Shown here in pieces: positions 34,470 through 48,142 of a stretch of DNA of 64,000 nt. This DNA is from Torymus aiolomorphi. Taxonomy: Eukaryota; Arthropoda; Insecta; Hymenoptera; Torymidae. The stretch lies in assembly GCA_036365515.1 (NCBI GenBank), contig CM070873.1:26208585-26272584 (forward strand). Reading direction: 5' to 3'. The notes beneath the pieces were generated by a model that was not told the origin of the DNA, searched no databases, and was given only the letters and a program-made list of their open reading frames with translations. Position numbers and translations under genes: made by a program. How positions within the stretch are numbered: the first letter of the stretch is position 1; each line of letters begins with the position of its first letter.

Positions 34470-35160
34470 GTCTCAACTTTTTACAACCCACACATACTTT
34501 ACCCATCACGCGGCTATCCCAATTCATTCCCACCCATAAACCGTCACACACCCATCATTTCAATCCCCTTCCCCATCCCCAAACCTGCCATCATTAAAAA
34601 CTTTCGCCTCTAAATCCGCCCGTTCAAACCACCGGCCAACTTTTTTTCTCACGCCCCGCGCGCCCAATGAATAACCCCGGAATTTTAATCTCTCCGCGAA
34701 TCCTTTCGGCGACGATCAATTAGCCAACGCGCAAGACGCGTATAATTTGTTTTTAAACGAGCGCAGCCCCGTTTAATATTCAAGGATCATAATCACTAGG
34801 CGCGAGCCTAGAGAGAGGCGCCCCGTTGTTATGGTAATTAAAGATTTAATTAATCCCCGCGGCGCGGATGAGAGGATATATATACCGCCACCAGCTCGAG
34901 GTTGATGATGTATTTTCCGCGTAGCAGTAGACACTTTCTTGCGGCGTGGGATTATCGAGTAGAGAGAACTGCGAAAATTTCGCGAACGATAGTGTAAAAT
35001 ACAGAGAGCGTGATACTGGAAAAGCGGCAGACGTTTAATCGCGCGGCGGCGCAGTGCAGTGTTTTGGCGCACGTGAAATGCGTCAGGCGGGCTTTCGAGA
35101 GTTTGGCTTTAGCCTGCGGTTTTGAAGGGGAAGGAAATTTAAACGGTGTAGCAGGGATGG
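34470..35160. other. GC island 1 with C-to-G strand switch
   Basis: The left part (34490-34640) is strongly C/A-rich (many CCCA and CCCC runs). The centre is CG-rich, with a TATATATACC patch near 34877. The right part (35075-35160) is G/T-rich. Open frames here are by-products of composition. Confidence 0.55.
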
Positions 35161-35445
35161 TACGAGTTGAACGTTAAATAATGATGCTGAGATGATGAAA
35201 TGGATTTTACGTCGCTTTATTGATGATGTATCAACGAATGGAATGATTATACATTAAATCAACGTTTCAAAACATCTATGAATGGTATTGAATCTAAATA
35301 TTATTCATTTAAAAAGATGCCTACATAGAATTATATTATATACTCAACAGAATATTCGTATTTTCTGTAATATTGTTCTACTTTAAGTTTTTAATCGCTA
35401 TTACAAATGGCTGCTGCCTTTTCAGGTATTCTATTAAAGTTAAGA

Positions 35446-35651
35446 CCCTGGTAGAAAATAAACCAACTTTGTTGGTTAGGATATTAATCAAGTGGAGGCA
35501 TTTCTATTTAAGATTAATATAGAAATTTAATTAAAACTATTTAAAAAATAGTTATTCTTTGTCGACAATAGCAAGATAATCATGGTGTGACATTTTTAAT
35601 TTAAAAAATGACAAATAGTTTGCCAACAGTTGGTTAACATTTCTACCAGGG
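35446..35651. mobile_element. 206-bp MITE with CCCTGGTAGAAA ends
   Basis: The perfect 12-bp inverted ends CCCTGGTAGAAA (35446) and TTTCTACCAGGG (ending 35651) are followed inward by a second inverted pair built on CCAAC..GTTGG. A target duplication is not clear. Confidence 0.7.
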
Positions 35652-35799
35652 AACTAAAAGAACAATTAACCCTATGCAGCAATCTATGAGTAGATCCCTA
35701 TAAGTACCAGCGGATGTTTCGGTGATATACAAATTCTCAATTCCTATAATATTTATAACTTAAAATTAATCTTGAAAGTTTAAACCTCAATTCCAGATA

Positions 35800-36640
35800 T
35801 AGGTTTCCACATCTCCTTAGCATCTTTATACACTTCACGATCCACTTTTCCGACCCGTTATTACAATACTACAATTTCCACTTGCCAACAACCCTAGTAA
35901 AAGCTTCGCATCCCCATAACCATCGTCGTTGCTCCTCCCCGAACTGCAATAGCATATCCAGCCTCCCTGCGTGCAACTCCGACAAAAAGCTTCTCTCCTC
36001 TCGCGAGTGAGAGAGACAGCAACAAGTCAGCACTGTACACACCTCCATGCAAATGCCCAGCGGCGCAGCGGCTCGTTATCGACTTGACTTTTCTCCCTTG
36101 CGCAATTAAAAAAAATCGAGTGCGTTCTTTCTTTCCTTCCTTCCTCCGGGCCTGGGGAGCCACTTTGCGCGCGAATCGAGGGTCGCGGAGAGCACGTGGC
36201 CTCGTCGGTGTCCTTTGTTTCATACGCAGAAAAAGGGGATGAGAAGTGCGTACATAGGAGGCGACCCCCCCCCCCTTGAACCACGATTCTTTTTTTCACG
36301 CTGGGGTGCGCGTCGTACGCGCTTTCTTACGCGAGTCCACGGTTTGGTTTGTGAATTTGCGGTGGATGCATGTGTGTAGCACGCGGCTGGAAGGTTTTTT
36401 TTTAAGGGGGATGAATTCGAGAACGTGATGTGTATGGTGAGGGTGGGCGAGTGGGATTTTTTTTCTTTGTTTGCGATGGAAAAGTGAATTCGCGGGGTGG
36501 GTTATTGAAACAAAGTCTGATGTAAATACTGGGGATGTAGAAGGTTTTCCGGTAAAGTTGTAATATTTTTTTTAATTGGAGAAGTTTTTTTGTTTGATGA
36601 GAAATATTTTTACGAGAATGAATGGTCATAGTGCAGAAAG
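35800..36640. other. GC island 2 with C-to-G strand switch
   Basis: 35790-35960 is C-rich, the middle has CG-rich sequence and a C10 run near 36265, and 36300-36500 is G/T-rich (GGTGAGGGTGGGCGAGTGGG near 36437). No gene was recognised. Confidence 0.55.
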
Positions 36641-37680
36641 AAAATAGGTTGTTTCTTCGTCAGAGTATTTCACGCACTTAAATCATGTTTTTGTTTCTGA
36701 ACACATAATTACTCTTTCGGTGAAATGAAAATCTACTAAAGGAGATACGGATAAAGATTTTATTATTGACTGAAGGATACTGCTGTTAGAACGGAAAATG
36801 AGATTAGTTTCGTCTAGAGTCAAGTACGTATAGGATTTACCCGCTTTTAAAATATGCTTTTTTCATTATACGCATCCCCAGTAATTACGTGATGTCAAAC
36901 ATTGTTTACAATTGATGAACTTCCGTAGATACCAAAAAACTGTGAATACAAATGAATAATTTCGTTAAATTTTATTAAAGTAGGTGAACAACTATAAGAA
37001 TCATTGTTACTTACGACCCAATTATCATATTCATTACTTGCTTATTCACAGACATTTTTTTTTCTTTTTTTGTAAAAAACAAAAACTGAAAAAAGTAGAA
37101 ATGAAGAAAATTCATCATATAATGTGAATATATGCTTTTACATCTACTCTCATTTGTGAATTAAAATTTCAGTAAAATTTTAGTTAAATGAAATAATTAC
37201 CTCAAAGAAATATATGATGTTATTAACATCATTTCCCTGATTTAATAGACTTTTACAATTAAGTTATCGCATAATTTCATTTACATATTGTTTTCATGTA
37301 ACAGATTATATTTATTGTACAATGTATATTTAAAATTGTATTTGTATATATATGAAAGAATTAAAAATAAATTTTGAAAATGGATACAAGCAGACACTTT
37401 AGTTAATAATATTGAAAACTTCGCTCTTTAATTTTGCAAGAGACTAATTGTACAATTAAAAGTATAACATTTTTCAATCAACATTTTCCTTGCATTTTTT
37501 TTACTGTGTAATTTTCATGTAAAAGAGAGTTCTCAGACAGGCATCAAATGAATAATAAATTTTACCCGTGTTATTTTATTATTTTAACTTGCTAATTACT
37601 TCCAAATTATCATGCAAAACGTTTAAATATATAAATATTACACGTGCTACATCTCCACGTTCGAATATGTTTATTAAAAA
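36640..37680. other. AT-rich spacer, no gene recognised
   Basis: Very AT-rich with no open frame of note. Confidence 0.5.
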
Positions 37681-38640
37681 CGAACATATCCCAAACCTCC
37701 AAACCTAAAACCATCTTTCCTCTCATTATTATTCATAAAACTATATAACAAAAGAATAATCATATTTTTCATTATTCCTTCCGCACTAAAAACCCAACCG
37801 ACTTTTGATCCAGCACAAGCTTTTAATATCTAGCGCGCAGTCGACACCGCGAGATTTTCTAAAAAAATCTCAAGAGCTTTCAAAAAAATGAAAAAAATCT
37901 CAAAGACGCGGGCCGCGCTGTTGTTGTCGTCGTCGTTATATGTGCCACACGCGCGTTCCCGTTCTCGTTCGAGCCCTTGCGTACTACGCGACTCGTGACT
38001 AACACACAGCGCTGAAACTAAAAAACAATACTTCCTTCTTAATGATACCGCGAGAACTATTAAAATATGTCTCGAGCAAACCATCAACAAAAGTTCGTTC
38101 CACTTGTAACGAAATTCGCCGCTGCGTTTACGCACGCGAAAAGAAACGATTTCGACGCGTGCGTATATATTTTAAAAGAAAACACGGAGAAAGAACAAAG
38201 GCGGCGGGAAACAACAGCGCGAGCCCGTTTCGCCCGCGGGGAGAAGCGAGGAAAAAGTCGCGCACGCTAACATACAGCCCTAATTTGCGCGCGAGAAGAG
38301 AGACTCGTGGTAATTCAATTGCGGCCCGGAATAATGAGTTTGAATAATTTACGCCGAAGCGAGGTTTATGAGGTGCGCGGCGGTGTGAAGGTTTTTCGGA
38401 GTCGCTGGTTGGGAAGCAGGGGATGAGAAGGTTTTTAGGGAGGTGGCGAGGGTAATTAGACGCAAGGTTGGTAGTAATTAGGGTGATAAAGCTTTTTCGT
38501 TGTGTAGGAAAATATGTGAGTGGATCTCGGAAACTTTTAGCTTTTTTTTTAATAGGTATTGACACCATTTTAGAGAGTCCATTATTCGGCGGTTTAATGA
38601 AGCACAAGTACCTGTTCATTGGGACATGTGGCACTTAACA
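37680..38640. other. GC island 3 with C-to-G strand switch
   Basis: C/A-rich at 37680-37810, CG-rich centre at 37900-38300, then G-rich at 38350-38470 (GGGAGGTGGCGAGGG). Long open frames on both strands (38042-38347, 38128-38634) lack any domain and follow the composition. Confidence 0.55.
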
Positions 38641-38769
38641 CATATATTTGCGTGTGATTAGAAGATTGAATGTCTATTCAAAAATACTCAGGTAACTACC
38701 AAAACTTGGCTCGTAAAACTGTCCATATAATTATTTAAAGATAATTACAAAAAATATTGAAACGAATAT

Positions 38770-39125
38770 TGCGCAGCACTCAATGAGCTCTTAAATTATT
38801 ATTTTTTTCATTAAACATGTTGTAAAATGTTCGTTGTGATAGAAACCAAGTAATTTCTTCAATAAAAATCGAAATATGGTACTAAAGCCACCATCTTGCA
38901 TTATTTTAAGAGCTAAATTTTGGTATTTTTTTTATCTTGAAATTTGTCAAAATTACATACAAAAAAATGGGAATTGGCACAGCACTCAATAAGCTCTTAA
39001 ATTATTATTTTTTCCACTAAAAAAAATAAATAAAAATAAAAATAAAAATAGAAATATGGTACTAAAACCGTCATCTCGCATAATTTTAATAAGAACTAAA
39101 TTTTGGTAGTTCTTTTGAGAATGTC
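38770..39125. repeat. tandem duplication, about 205-bp unit, two copies
   Basis: The phrases CAGCACTCAATRAGCTCTTA, AAATATGGTACTAAARCC and ACTAAATTTTGGTA recur in the same order about 205 bases apart. Confidence 0.7.
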
Positions 39126-39517
39126 TAATTAGACATTATTTAATCTTATTACACGCAAACGTATGTATTATGAAGAGAAACATGTCCTAATGAACATAGT
39201 TTAATTTCTCAGGTACCTAGATTAGAAATATGCTTTTTAATAGTGTCATTATCAAAAGTAAAAGTTCGAGAGAATTCTATGCAAATGTAGTATGCGAGTG
39301 CAATAATACTCCATAGTTTCCATTGAATATTTTTTGAATTGTTCATTTCGTATAATAAACTTAAACCAACAGAATTTATAATCCATCATTCTTTTGCTTT
39401 GATAGCAATTTATAACGCCGCTATGAGAAGTCAACACGGTAAAAGCTTAACTGATTCGAAATTCGTGGAAGATACCATTTTCTGCTTATTTTTCTTTCGA
39501 AAAGCGAACGTACGGCA

Positions 39518-39827
<310 letters not shown>

Positions 39828-40039
39828 TATTCTCTATCGATTCTTCCATACAGTGTGTGTACTGTCTTCTTTTTTTCGCTTCTCTTTACATTGGAAAAAA
39901 AGATTTCCGAAGATTAATTGAAACTCCACACTGTGCCAATTTTCGATCGTCAAAAAAAGGTACTTTCAAAAAATTTCAATCTATTTTATAACTAAACATC
40001 AAGCAATGTAAACCAAATTCTTGCCCTAAAATTCTCCCT

Positions 40040-40800
40040 TTTTACCTCAGATAATAACGAAAAAGCACTTGGCAGTTTCCCTCAACCACACAGCAAGCAC
40101 CTCCTTAACAACGACAACAGCAGCAGCAACAATAACAAATATTCACTGAGCAAACATCACCACCGGGACATTTTCTAATCCACCTACAAAATGTATTCCA
40201 CCTTCAAAACAACTAAAACATCAGCGCTCACGCGCCCTCGCACACTGTAGAGAGGGCGAAAAAGGTTTCGCGCGCCCTCGAGACTCGAGCTTTGAAAACT
40301 TTCTCTCCCTCTCCACATACATTTTTCTCTCTCTCTCTCACTCTGGGCGCTTTTGCGGCTTACCTCGGCCTCACTCGTTCCGCATGGCTGCAGCGCCGCC
40401 GCCGAGTCGTCGAGTCGTCGTCCTCGTCGTTGGGGACAGCACCGGCAGCCTGGAACCCAAAATGCCCGAGTGTTATTACTCCGCTGTAATTACAGAGAAT
40501 TCATTTACGCGGCCGGAAAACGGGATCAAGCTCTTTTTCTTCGCGCTTCGCGTGTTACTGTTGCCGGGCGGCTAGGTAGCTGGGTGCGCGTGTCTTTGTG
40601 GCGTGGGATTTCGCGTTTTTGAAACGTTAATTGGTAATTTGGGAGGGGTTACACAGCTGCTTTTTGGAGATTCAGGGCTGGGATTACGGAGGTCGTTTGC
40701 TTTGCGAAAATGTCAGTCGCGTGGTGTGGTGTTCCTTTAATGGGGAATGTGATTCTTTTTGGTGACAGAATGTTTCAACACTTCGTCGCGCCTTAGTCAA
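40040..40800. other. GC island 4 with C-to-G strand switch
   Basis: C/A-rich at 40070-40230, a CT-rich GAGA-type run (CTCTCTCTCTCAC, about 40327), CG-rich centre, then G/T-rich at 40560-40760. No gene was recognised. Confidence 0.55.
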
Positions 40801-41421
40801 GTGCGAAATTTTCAAAATTATTACAGTTGTATCATGAGATTGCTTAATCGCCACGTAAATAATAAAATTAACAAGAGTTCAAATGAAATAAAATTTAGTT
40901 TTTGAAAAACTTTATATTTTTACAACACAATCCGCCAGCTTTTTGTGTATAAATATAAGTGCGCGTACAGTTGCAAGAAACCTCCTTGAGACGTGAATCA
41001 TTATTTATATTACCTCAGTAGAAAATGTTTCTACAAGTACCTCATTATCTTGTGAAATTGGCAATAACGAGAAAAAGAATGTAATTTTCTGCAGTGCTTC
41101 TTTCGATCGCTGTCTCGAGTATATTAGAGTAAAAAATAGAATCCTATCTAATAATCTGATATCCCGATTGAAATCTACTGACTAGAAAGGTAGAAAACTA
41201 GAAAATAGATAGAAGAAAGTGCCTTATTTAGCAATCGTCACGAAATGCATTTTCCTCTACTTATTATACGCTTATTTGATTCGGAAACTTCTAAAATATT
41301 CGTATTAAATATTTCTGCAACAATTCGATCTTGTAATATTGTAGAACCATCTATAATTAATAGTTTAATTAAAGTATAATCAAGAAATATATAAGTAAAG
41401 AAAATTCTTATCTTTTTTGTA

Positions 41422-42449
41422 CACGGAGAAAAATTTGATTTGGAAAATTACCATTAATCTTATCAAAGCGAAGATATACTCTGATTCTGACGCTTTTTAC
41501 TACTATTATAGGATTTTCTACCATTGTAATGTATTCCTTTTACAACTTTCATTTTAAATATTACAAGTGTCGAGATAATTTTCTACTATATTTATATAGC
41601 AAAAAATATACATATTGTAATATACTATTAAAAGTATCTTCTTTTTTTATAAAAAATATGAAACATTACTATATTTTATGGCAAAAACTGCGAAGACTTG
41701 ATATTCGAATGCAGGAGTTACAAAAATTTTGATATTTAATTCTAAGTTTTACAATGATTTATGGTAAAAATTATGATGTGTGAAATGCGCATGCGCGCGG
41801 CGAACACGCGCAGTCTGCTGCTCTGTCTTACCGACGTCCCTAATTTTCAGGTTATCTAGATCTCACACAATATGTTTTGCAACACAAAACTGGTCGGATA
41901 TAATAAATTCCTATTTATTTTTACTTTTATAAATACATTATCAGTTGCTAATTTTCCTTTACGTTAATTATAATGCCATATATTAATTGAAATTCAACAA
42001 CGCGTCTAACTCAAATCTGCCATACATCTAGCGATAGCTAATGTACAAGTTCCAAAAATTTGTAGTCTAATGTTGTTATGGGTAAGTGGTTAGAGCATCC
42101 TACTGCCGTGCCAAGGGTCGAAGGATCGAATCCGGCCTTCGTCGAAAAAAAAATTTTTAATTTTCTTTATTCTTTACTTTAATTTATTTCTTGTATTTCT
42201 TGTATTAATAATATATATGTGAGCAACCTTGAAATATATAGAATATCACGAATAACCACGATAACGGAAATGAAAATTAAATTTTTAAAATTTTTAACTC
42301 GAAAAATATTTCCTATAAGAGTTGTTATAAAATTTACCATATTAAATTGGAAACATTAATAGGAAATTTGTCTGTCTTCATTTTACTATGAAAAATTGTA
42401 ATTTTTCCTATAGAAATTTGTAAATTTTGCTACACGATTTCTCTGCGTG
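41422..42449. mobile_element. CACGGARA-terminus TIR element carrying a tRNA-like module (copy 2)
   Basis: The ends CACGGAGAAAAATTTG (41422) and its imperfect complement (ending 42449) are flanked on both sides by TA. The layout equals that of 1752-2989 without the nested GC-rich insert. It carries a tRNA-like module (42073-42143) followed by an A-run. It has no protein gene. Confidence 0.8.
42073..42143 (+). ncRNA. tRNA-like polymerase III module inside TIR element copy 2
   Basis: The A box TGGGTAAGTGG (42079-42089) and B box GGATCGAATCC (42123-42133) have tRNA spacing; the B box is identical to that of the copy at 2069. The rest differs markedly between the two copies. No cloverleaf with paired acceptor arms is evident. 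Confidence 0.55.
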
Positions 42450-42779
42450 TAGCCCATCTAAATTATCGTCTAGGCACATCAATAGGTTATATCTTAAGCA
42501 CCAAAACTGCACTAATCTCTCTCTCCAGTTTTACAGTGTTTAAGTAATTCATAATTTAACTAGCACATCTAATTCTACGTTTATAACTTGAGACCCAGCA
42601 GCAGAATATTGGAAAAATCGATATTGTACTGCTAAAATATGTATCCATTTTTTGCTCGTTCCCATTAAATTTTCAACTCAGCATTAATTTCTCCCAGATC
42701 GTTTGACTATATATTCACCACAAAAAAATATTACCTGTATATTCAAAATAACTTTATAAATATTGTTCCAAAATACATA

Positions 42780-43400
42780 CACAAAACCGCAAGAAAATAA
42801 TATCGCCTCATATACAATCGCCTAACCTGCGCCGCGTATCATTTTCAACATTGAACTCCGAATCTGGCGCCGGCCGCATTAAATTACTGCCGGGGCATTG
42901 TTTAAGCAACGAGGAAAACCTAGCCCAGCAGCAGCAGCAGCTTTTCACGAGCAGAAGCAGAAGCAAAAGAGAGAAAGCTAACAAGGGGCGCGTGCGCGAG
43001 CGTCGCTATACCGGCTGAAATTTACAGTCGTTGAACTGAAGGCGCGCGCGGGGGTGGACGGACGGACGAACGAAGGGGGGATGATTCATGGACAAACAAG
43101 GGCTCTTAAATCCCAATAGTGGAAGAGAGAAAGAGAGTAGAGAATCCACTGCAGCAGCGCCGGCTACTGTAAATTTAATATTCTCATTTCCATTCTTCGG
43201 GAATCGCGTGGGTCTATCGCGCTCGACGTGGATACATATGGATGCGGGGATTTTTCGTTGCGTGTGTCTGTGCGTGTCTGTGTGTTTTAGGTAGGGTTAC
43301 CGTGTGCTTACTGTATTGCATTAATTGAAAACTCGGAATGTAATGTGCTGAGTGCCTGAAGGTATGGCGTGAGCGTTTATTTTATGTTGAATTTTTTTTC
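42780..43400. other. GC island 5 with C-to-G strand switch
   Basis: C-richer at 42780-42890, a (CAG)n patch near 42930, then G-rich at 43030-43090 and G/T-rich to 43320. The open frame at 43088 shows no domain. Confidence 0.5.
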
Positions 43401-44980
43401 AAATCCTTCGTGTGATGTATAATGTTTTTTCATGCGAAATTCGATTCGAAAATGCGTTGATTGCGGATATAAAATTAAATTGAAAATGAAATTGTTTGTT
43501 GAAACTTTGACCGCTGTTTTCAATTTTTAAAAAGAATAATGTTGATTTCATAGTAGTCCTTGAATGGGTTTTAAACAATCATATAGTTATGACAACATTT
43601 GTTTATCTTTATAATGTTACAATAATTGAAGAAAAACTGGATAATTCCAGTTTTCTTATTTTAAATTGATTTGAAGGAACGTTGTTCCTTTGGCATATAA
43701 TATTTACATGAAGAATGACCAAATTTTTAAAGTTATAGAATTGTAAATCATTAAAGTTTGAGAGGAATCACCACTTTTTAACTAAGACGAACTGGCAGGC
43801 TAGAGTCGGTTTGCACTTGCGATACAAAGCACAGGACTTGATGAAAAATTGGGAAGGAAAATTCGTCGAGAACATGAAAATTCCGGGTTCGATCAACGGT
43901 CGAGACACGTCGTGCCATTTTTTTTCTTTCTCCTCCATTTATTATAAGTAATTTACGAACACTCACTCAACAGTATTTTTCAGAATTTTTCAAAAAAAGT
44001 GGTGTTATCCGGCTTTGAAAAAACACTTTTTAATTAACGAGACTAACAAAATACAAAAAATTTTAAATAAATTCCGAAAAAGAAATTAAATATTTACAAT
44101 ATTAAAATTCAAAACGAGTTATTTGAGAGATTAAAAGCTGCATCAAAAGAGCATATTAAAAAATATTCGAAGGTATAAAAACTTTCATAAACGTACACGT
44201 TCGCATATTTACGCCGACTTATTTTGCGCTGATTTATACGTAAAATGAGAATTTGGAATCATACGATGAACACGTAAACGAAGAAAGTTTTGCAATCTGA
44301 CGGATGTACGCACAACCCGAGTGGGAACACAGGTATCCACTGATGCTCTCCGTGTCTTTTACAGTACGGTAAAAAATACCGTAAAAAAATGATTGCAAGT
44401 CAATATTTCCTGTAAAAGTTATTACAAGTAATTTTAAAAGATCTTTGGTCTTCAATTTTTAATATCAACAATTTTTTCATTCATTTATATTTATTCGATC
44501 CTTTTTTTACAATTTTATTTTTACAGATTTAAAGTTGCAGTAGAAAAGTAACGATTCTCTGGATGAAAATAGATTCTTATTTTAGAGAAACAAATATCGA
44601 GGATGAATTTACGTTTTTATTTTAAAGCCGTTTTGAAATAGAAATCCTTCATAAAAATAGAAATCTCATATACTTTTCTAATATATAAATATTACAAATT
44701 ATACGTTGGCCAATTGTACATTGACAATTGACATTTTATGGTGTTTTGGTAACAATAATGATTATGAGTCGGTTTTATTTTTCGAAGATACTGTATTGTA
44801 GTATAAGTTTTTAGATATGTATTATCATATATATCTAAAATAAAGATACCTTATCATACGAAATATAAAACTTATCAACTTGAGAGTCGGATAACAAGTG
44901 CTGTTAAGAAATGCTTCCAATTATTACTTCAATTCTATTACATCGAACCATTTTACGGTTTTTCGAAAGCGTATCAAACT
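43400..44980. other. AT-rich spacer, no gene recognised
   Basis: No coding motif was recognised; short open frames only. Confidence 0.45.
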
Positions 44981-45690
44981 TTAGCATACCCCTCAAGTAA
45001 AATATTTTCTCCGGCACAGTCAATTTCTCCCGAAAACTTTGCACATCCTTAAACCCCATTTCCCGGAGAATATAAAGAATGTTCACAAAGCACGACACAA
45101 TACGTCACTCCTTTCCCCCATAATACATCCGCCTCCGCCACACATTGCGCAGCATCATAAACCGTCCCGCCTCCACGTATACATACATACATACGCATAC
45201 CTGCTTTCCTTCTGCCTCTTTTCGCCCCATCAACCTCGCCTCCTTCATCATTTCCGCTCGAGCCGAAATAAAATGCCCGACGACGCGCGGACGTCAAAAG
45301 CCGCCGCGAGCTTTGCCCTGTCCGGGCTGCACGTTGTGTAGGTATATTCTCCGCGCGGACGTAATCCCACGGCCGTCTGTCGTCCAGGGATTTTCCCGCG
45401 TTCAAGTTTCCGCGAGGGAGAAGAAAGCCCAGGGTCCCGCGGAAGGGAATAACTTTTTAATTCGATTCCGGAGTAGGGGGTAGAAGAGAGATTGTTCGGA
45501 GAGAATTTTCTGTTTTACTTGAGAGAGGAGTTTAATTGCCAGGCGATGCAGGGCGTGTTCTCGGGGATGGCTCGAGGATAAGTTTCGATCGACCCGCGCG
45601 TTTTCGTGGATTGCTCGGGGTCGAGTGATTTTCCTGGGTATAGCGTGTTGACTGGACTGGTAAGGTTGCACTAAGGGAAATCAATATTAT
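44980..45690. other. GC island 6 with C-to-G strand switch
   Basis: C-rich at 45040-45240 (including a CATA run near 45180), CG-rich centre, and G-rich at 45470-45670. Overlapping open frames on both strands look compositional. Confidence 0.55.
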
Positions 45691-46129
45691 CAATAAACTT
45701 GTTTTGAACTTTGTGTATGAGCAATTCTAGAGGGAAAACATCAATCGACTGGGTACAAAGATAAGAAATTTTTTTTTTTGAGGGGCACGCCTACCGGACC
45801 CGAGGGGCTACTCACTTGAGAAAATGGTGTGTGAGTGATAGCAAAAGTGAATTGTTTTCATGGCGATTTCACGTGATTTCAAGAATCACAATGAAATCAA
45901 TTTAAATGGATTCTATATGAAATTGTTACGTTTTTAAATTAGAAATTAAATTCATTTAACAGCGTATTCCAAAGCTTTATAGTGAATAAATAATATACGT
46001 AATAGTTTTAGATTTTGTAATGATTTTTTGTATAGACTTTTTTAGAATTTTTTTTAAGGCATTATTCTAAGTAAAAATGTTTTTATTGTTTACTTTCGGT
46101 AGCGATATGAATATTACACACTGTTATAG

Positions 46130-46345
46130 AATACACGGGATAAAAGTAGAAAAATCAAGCTTTTATTTGCTTTTCTTAGAATTAAGTAGTATCAATTACA
46201 AACAAAGTGTTCAAATATCAAATACACGGGATAAAAGTAGAAAAAGCGAGCTTTCAATTGATTTTCTTAGAATTAAGTAATATCAATTGCAAACAAAGTT
46301 ATTTAAATATCAAATATATAGGATAAAAGTAGAAAATGGGAACGT
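46130..46345 (+). repeat. tandem repeat, 91-92-bp unit, about 2.3 copies
   Basis: AATACACGGGATAAAAGTAG recurs at 46130, 46221 and (changed) 46313. A related phrase appears near 47692 in the same element. Confidence 0.8.
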
Positions 46346-46914
46346 TTGTTTGTTACACCACTATTTTTGAATAAAATAGAAATAGGTGACAAATAATGAT
46401 TATTACAATCTCTATGTGAAATTTCAAGGTTATAGCTTGATGAAGAAATAAATGGGTACGATATTAATAAAAATCGAGTTTTTAGGTTACAATACTATAG
46501 AACCTCATGGGATAACGCGATTTCATGGTGTATGTTTGCATGATTTTTTTAGACTTCCAGTCTATTTTAGCCAGTAGGAGAATGTACAGATATATATTCT
46601 AGAACCAATCAAGGAACCAATGAAAAAATATAAGATTAATCTCGAAAATTTAAGCAACATGCGCAGTTTTTGAAATTTCTTAAAAATTTCTGTATTCGTT
46701 GCATACGCAAATTTTATATATTTTTACCTATAAATCGATTAGTTTATGTTTAATATAGACTTTAGACTACTTTGCAAGCAATAATATTAATATTGCGGTC
46801 TAAAAATATTGAGGGCCGAAGGAAGCACCCATTAATACGCTTCTTATAGCGAAACACTCTGTTTAACAGCTTAAAATTTCATGTTTAATAAATCCATTTT
46901 CAAATTTTAAAAGT

Positions 46915-47270
46915 TACCTTTTTTATACTGGTGGTGGTTTCCACACAGCCTACATGTGGCCTAGCGTGGGGTGGGGAAAACCTATAGGCAAACCACTGGG
47001 GATAAATCCTAATTAGGAAAACCAGCCCCCGAGAAGGTCGGTGTGTTGGAATAATTCAGTTTGGATGTCTAGATCAGATTCCGTAAGCTTAGACACCGAA
47101 ACTGTATTTATCCACATCTCCCACTCAATTTGTCCGATCATACGAAGTAGTTGCAGAAAAAACGCGGTCACCCATCCAAGTACTGGCCGCGCCCAATGCT
47201 GCTTAACCTCAGTGATCGCGGGTCGAGGTGGCGACTGCGTTACCTATACCAAACTGTCGGTCAATAAGTG
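46915..47270 (-). mobile_element. 5S rRNA-derived SINE-like insert
   Basis: On the minus strand 47235-47164 reads as the internal control region of a 5S rRNA gene: CGATCACTGAGGTTAAGCAG, CATTGGGCGCGG and AGTACTTGGATGGGTGACCG. The 5' third is diverged. It is followed not by the rest of 5S but by unrelated sequence, ending in an A-rich tail (ATAAAAAAGG on the minus strand, about 46915). This head-body-tail layout fits a 5S-headed SINE (SINE3 type). A 5S pseudogene fused to other DNA is the alternative. Confidence 0.7.
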
Positions 47271-48142
47271 CACACTGGTATTTTGCGCTTTTGCAAGCAA
47301 TTTCTATATTAACAATATCAAGACTATCGTTTGTAGAAATAAAGTTACGATTCAAACATTCAAAGGTGACAGGTGTCACTGAAGAAAGTTTTGTTCTCTG
47401 CAAATAACGCTATACTATTAACGATTGGTAATTTCAATGATTTCACATATATGAAATCGATTTCAACACAAAGTAGAATCGATTTCATCTCACCCTGCTG
47501 AAGATATTTACACTGCCAGTAGCCCCTTTTGGACCATTTTGAATGTACAAAAAATCGAAACATGATGAATTGGGTGGCAAGCTTTTTTGTGAACAATAAC
47601 TTTATTTCGAAAAAGGGCTTAAAAATTACCTCTTTTATATACATAAATCATTTCATCAGGGGCAGTCACACATACATTTCAAAGAAAAACAATAAAAGTA
47701 GAAAATACAAGCTTTCATTTATGTTTCAAACACTGTGAACAATTGAACAGAAGCCGATTTGACCATTTTTCAATGTATTTTCAAAAACTCGTGTATTTTG
47801 CATTTATCGTTGAATTCCTGTAACTTTTGAAGGAATCGACCATTTTTCATCCGTGAAAACCAATTAAAACTCGTATTCTCGTTTTATTTTTTTTTTTAAA
47901 CGGTATGTGTGAGTCTCGTTGATGAAATAATTTATGTTTGAAGGGGTGTTATTCCTACATTTGTTATACATTTAATGTTGGCAAAAAATCTTGCCACAAG
48001 ATTCACAGTGTTCACGATTTACTTATATTCAGGATGGTCCAGAGATCCCGAAAATCTGGTCTGGTATAGGTGTGCCCCGCAAAAAATTTTCATTAACTTT
48101 TTGTACCCAGTTGATTGATGTTTTCTGTAGAATTACTCGTAT

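Larger units (their letters stand above)
45719..48138. mobile_element. 2.4 kb TIR element with GTAT duplication
   Basis: The ends GAGCAATTCTAGAGGGAAAA (45719) and the complement of GAGTAATTCTACAGAAAAC (ending 48138) continue inward through CATCAATCRACTGGGTACAAA and a GGGGCACRCCTA block. The 4-bp GTAT flanks both ends (45715-45718 and 48139-48142). Inside are a 91-bp tandem repeat and a 5S-derived insert. No transposase was recognised. Confidence 0.7.

Noticed and set aside
36027..38634. Several 90-170-residue open frames in GC islands 2 and 3
   Set aside because: Occur on both strands, lack domains and follow GC content; no start context or splice structure supports them.
45039..45671. Overlapping open frames in GC island 6
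   Set aside because: Three to four overlapping frames on both strands with low-complexity composition; no family recognised.
47164..47235. Intact 5S rRNA gene
   Set aside because: Only the internal control region is well kept; the 5' part is diverged and the 3' part is replaced by unrelated sequence.
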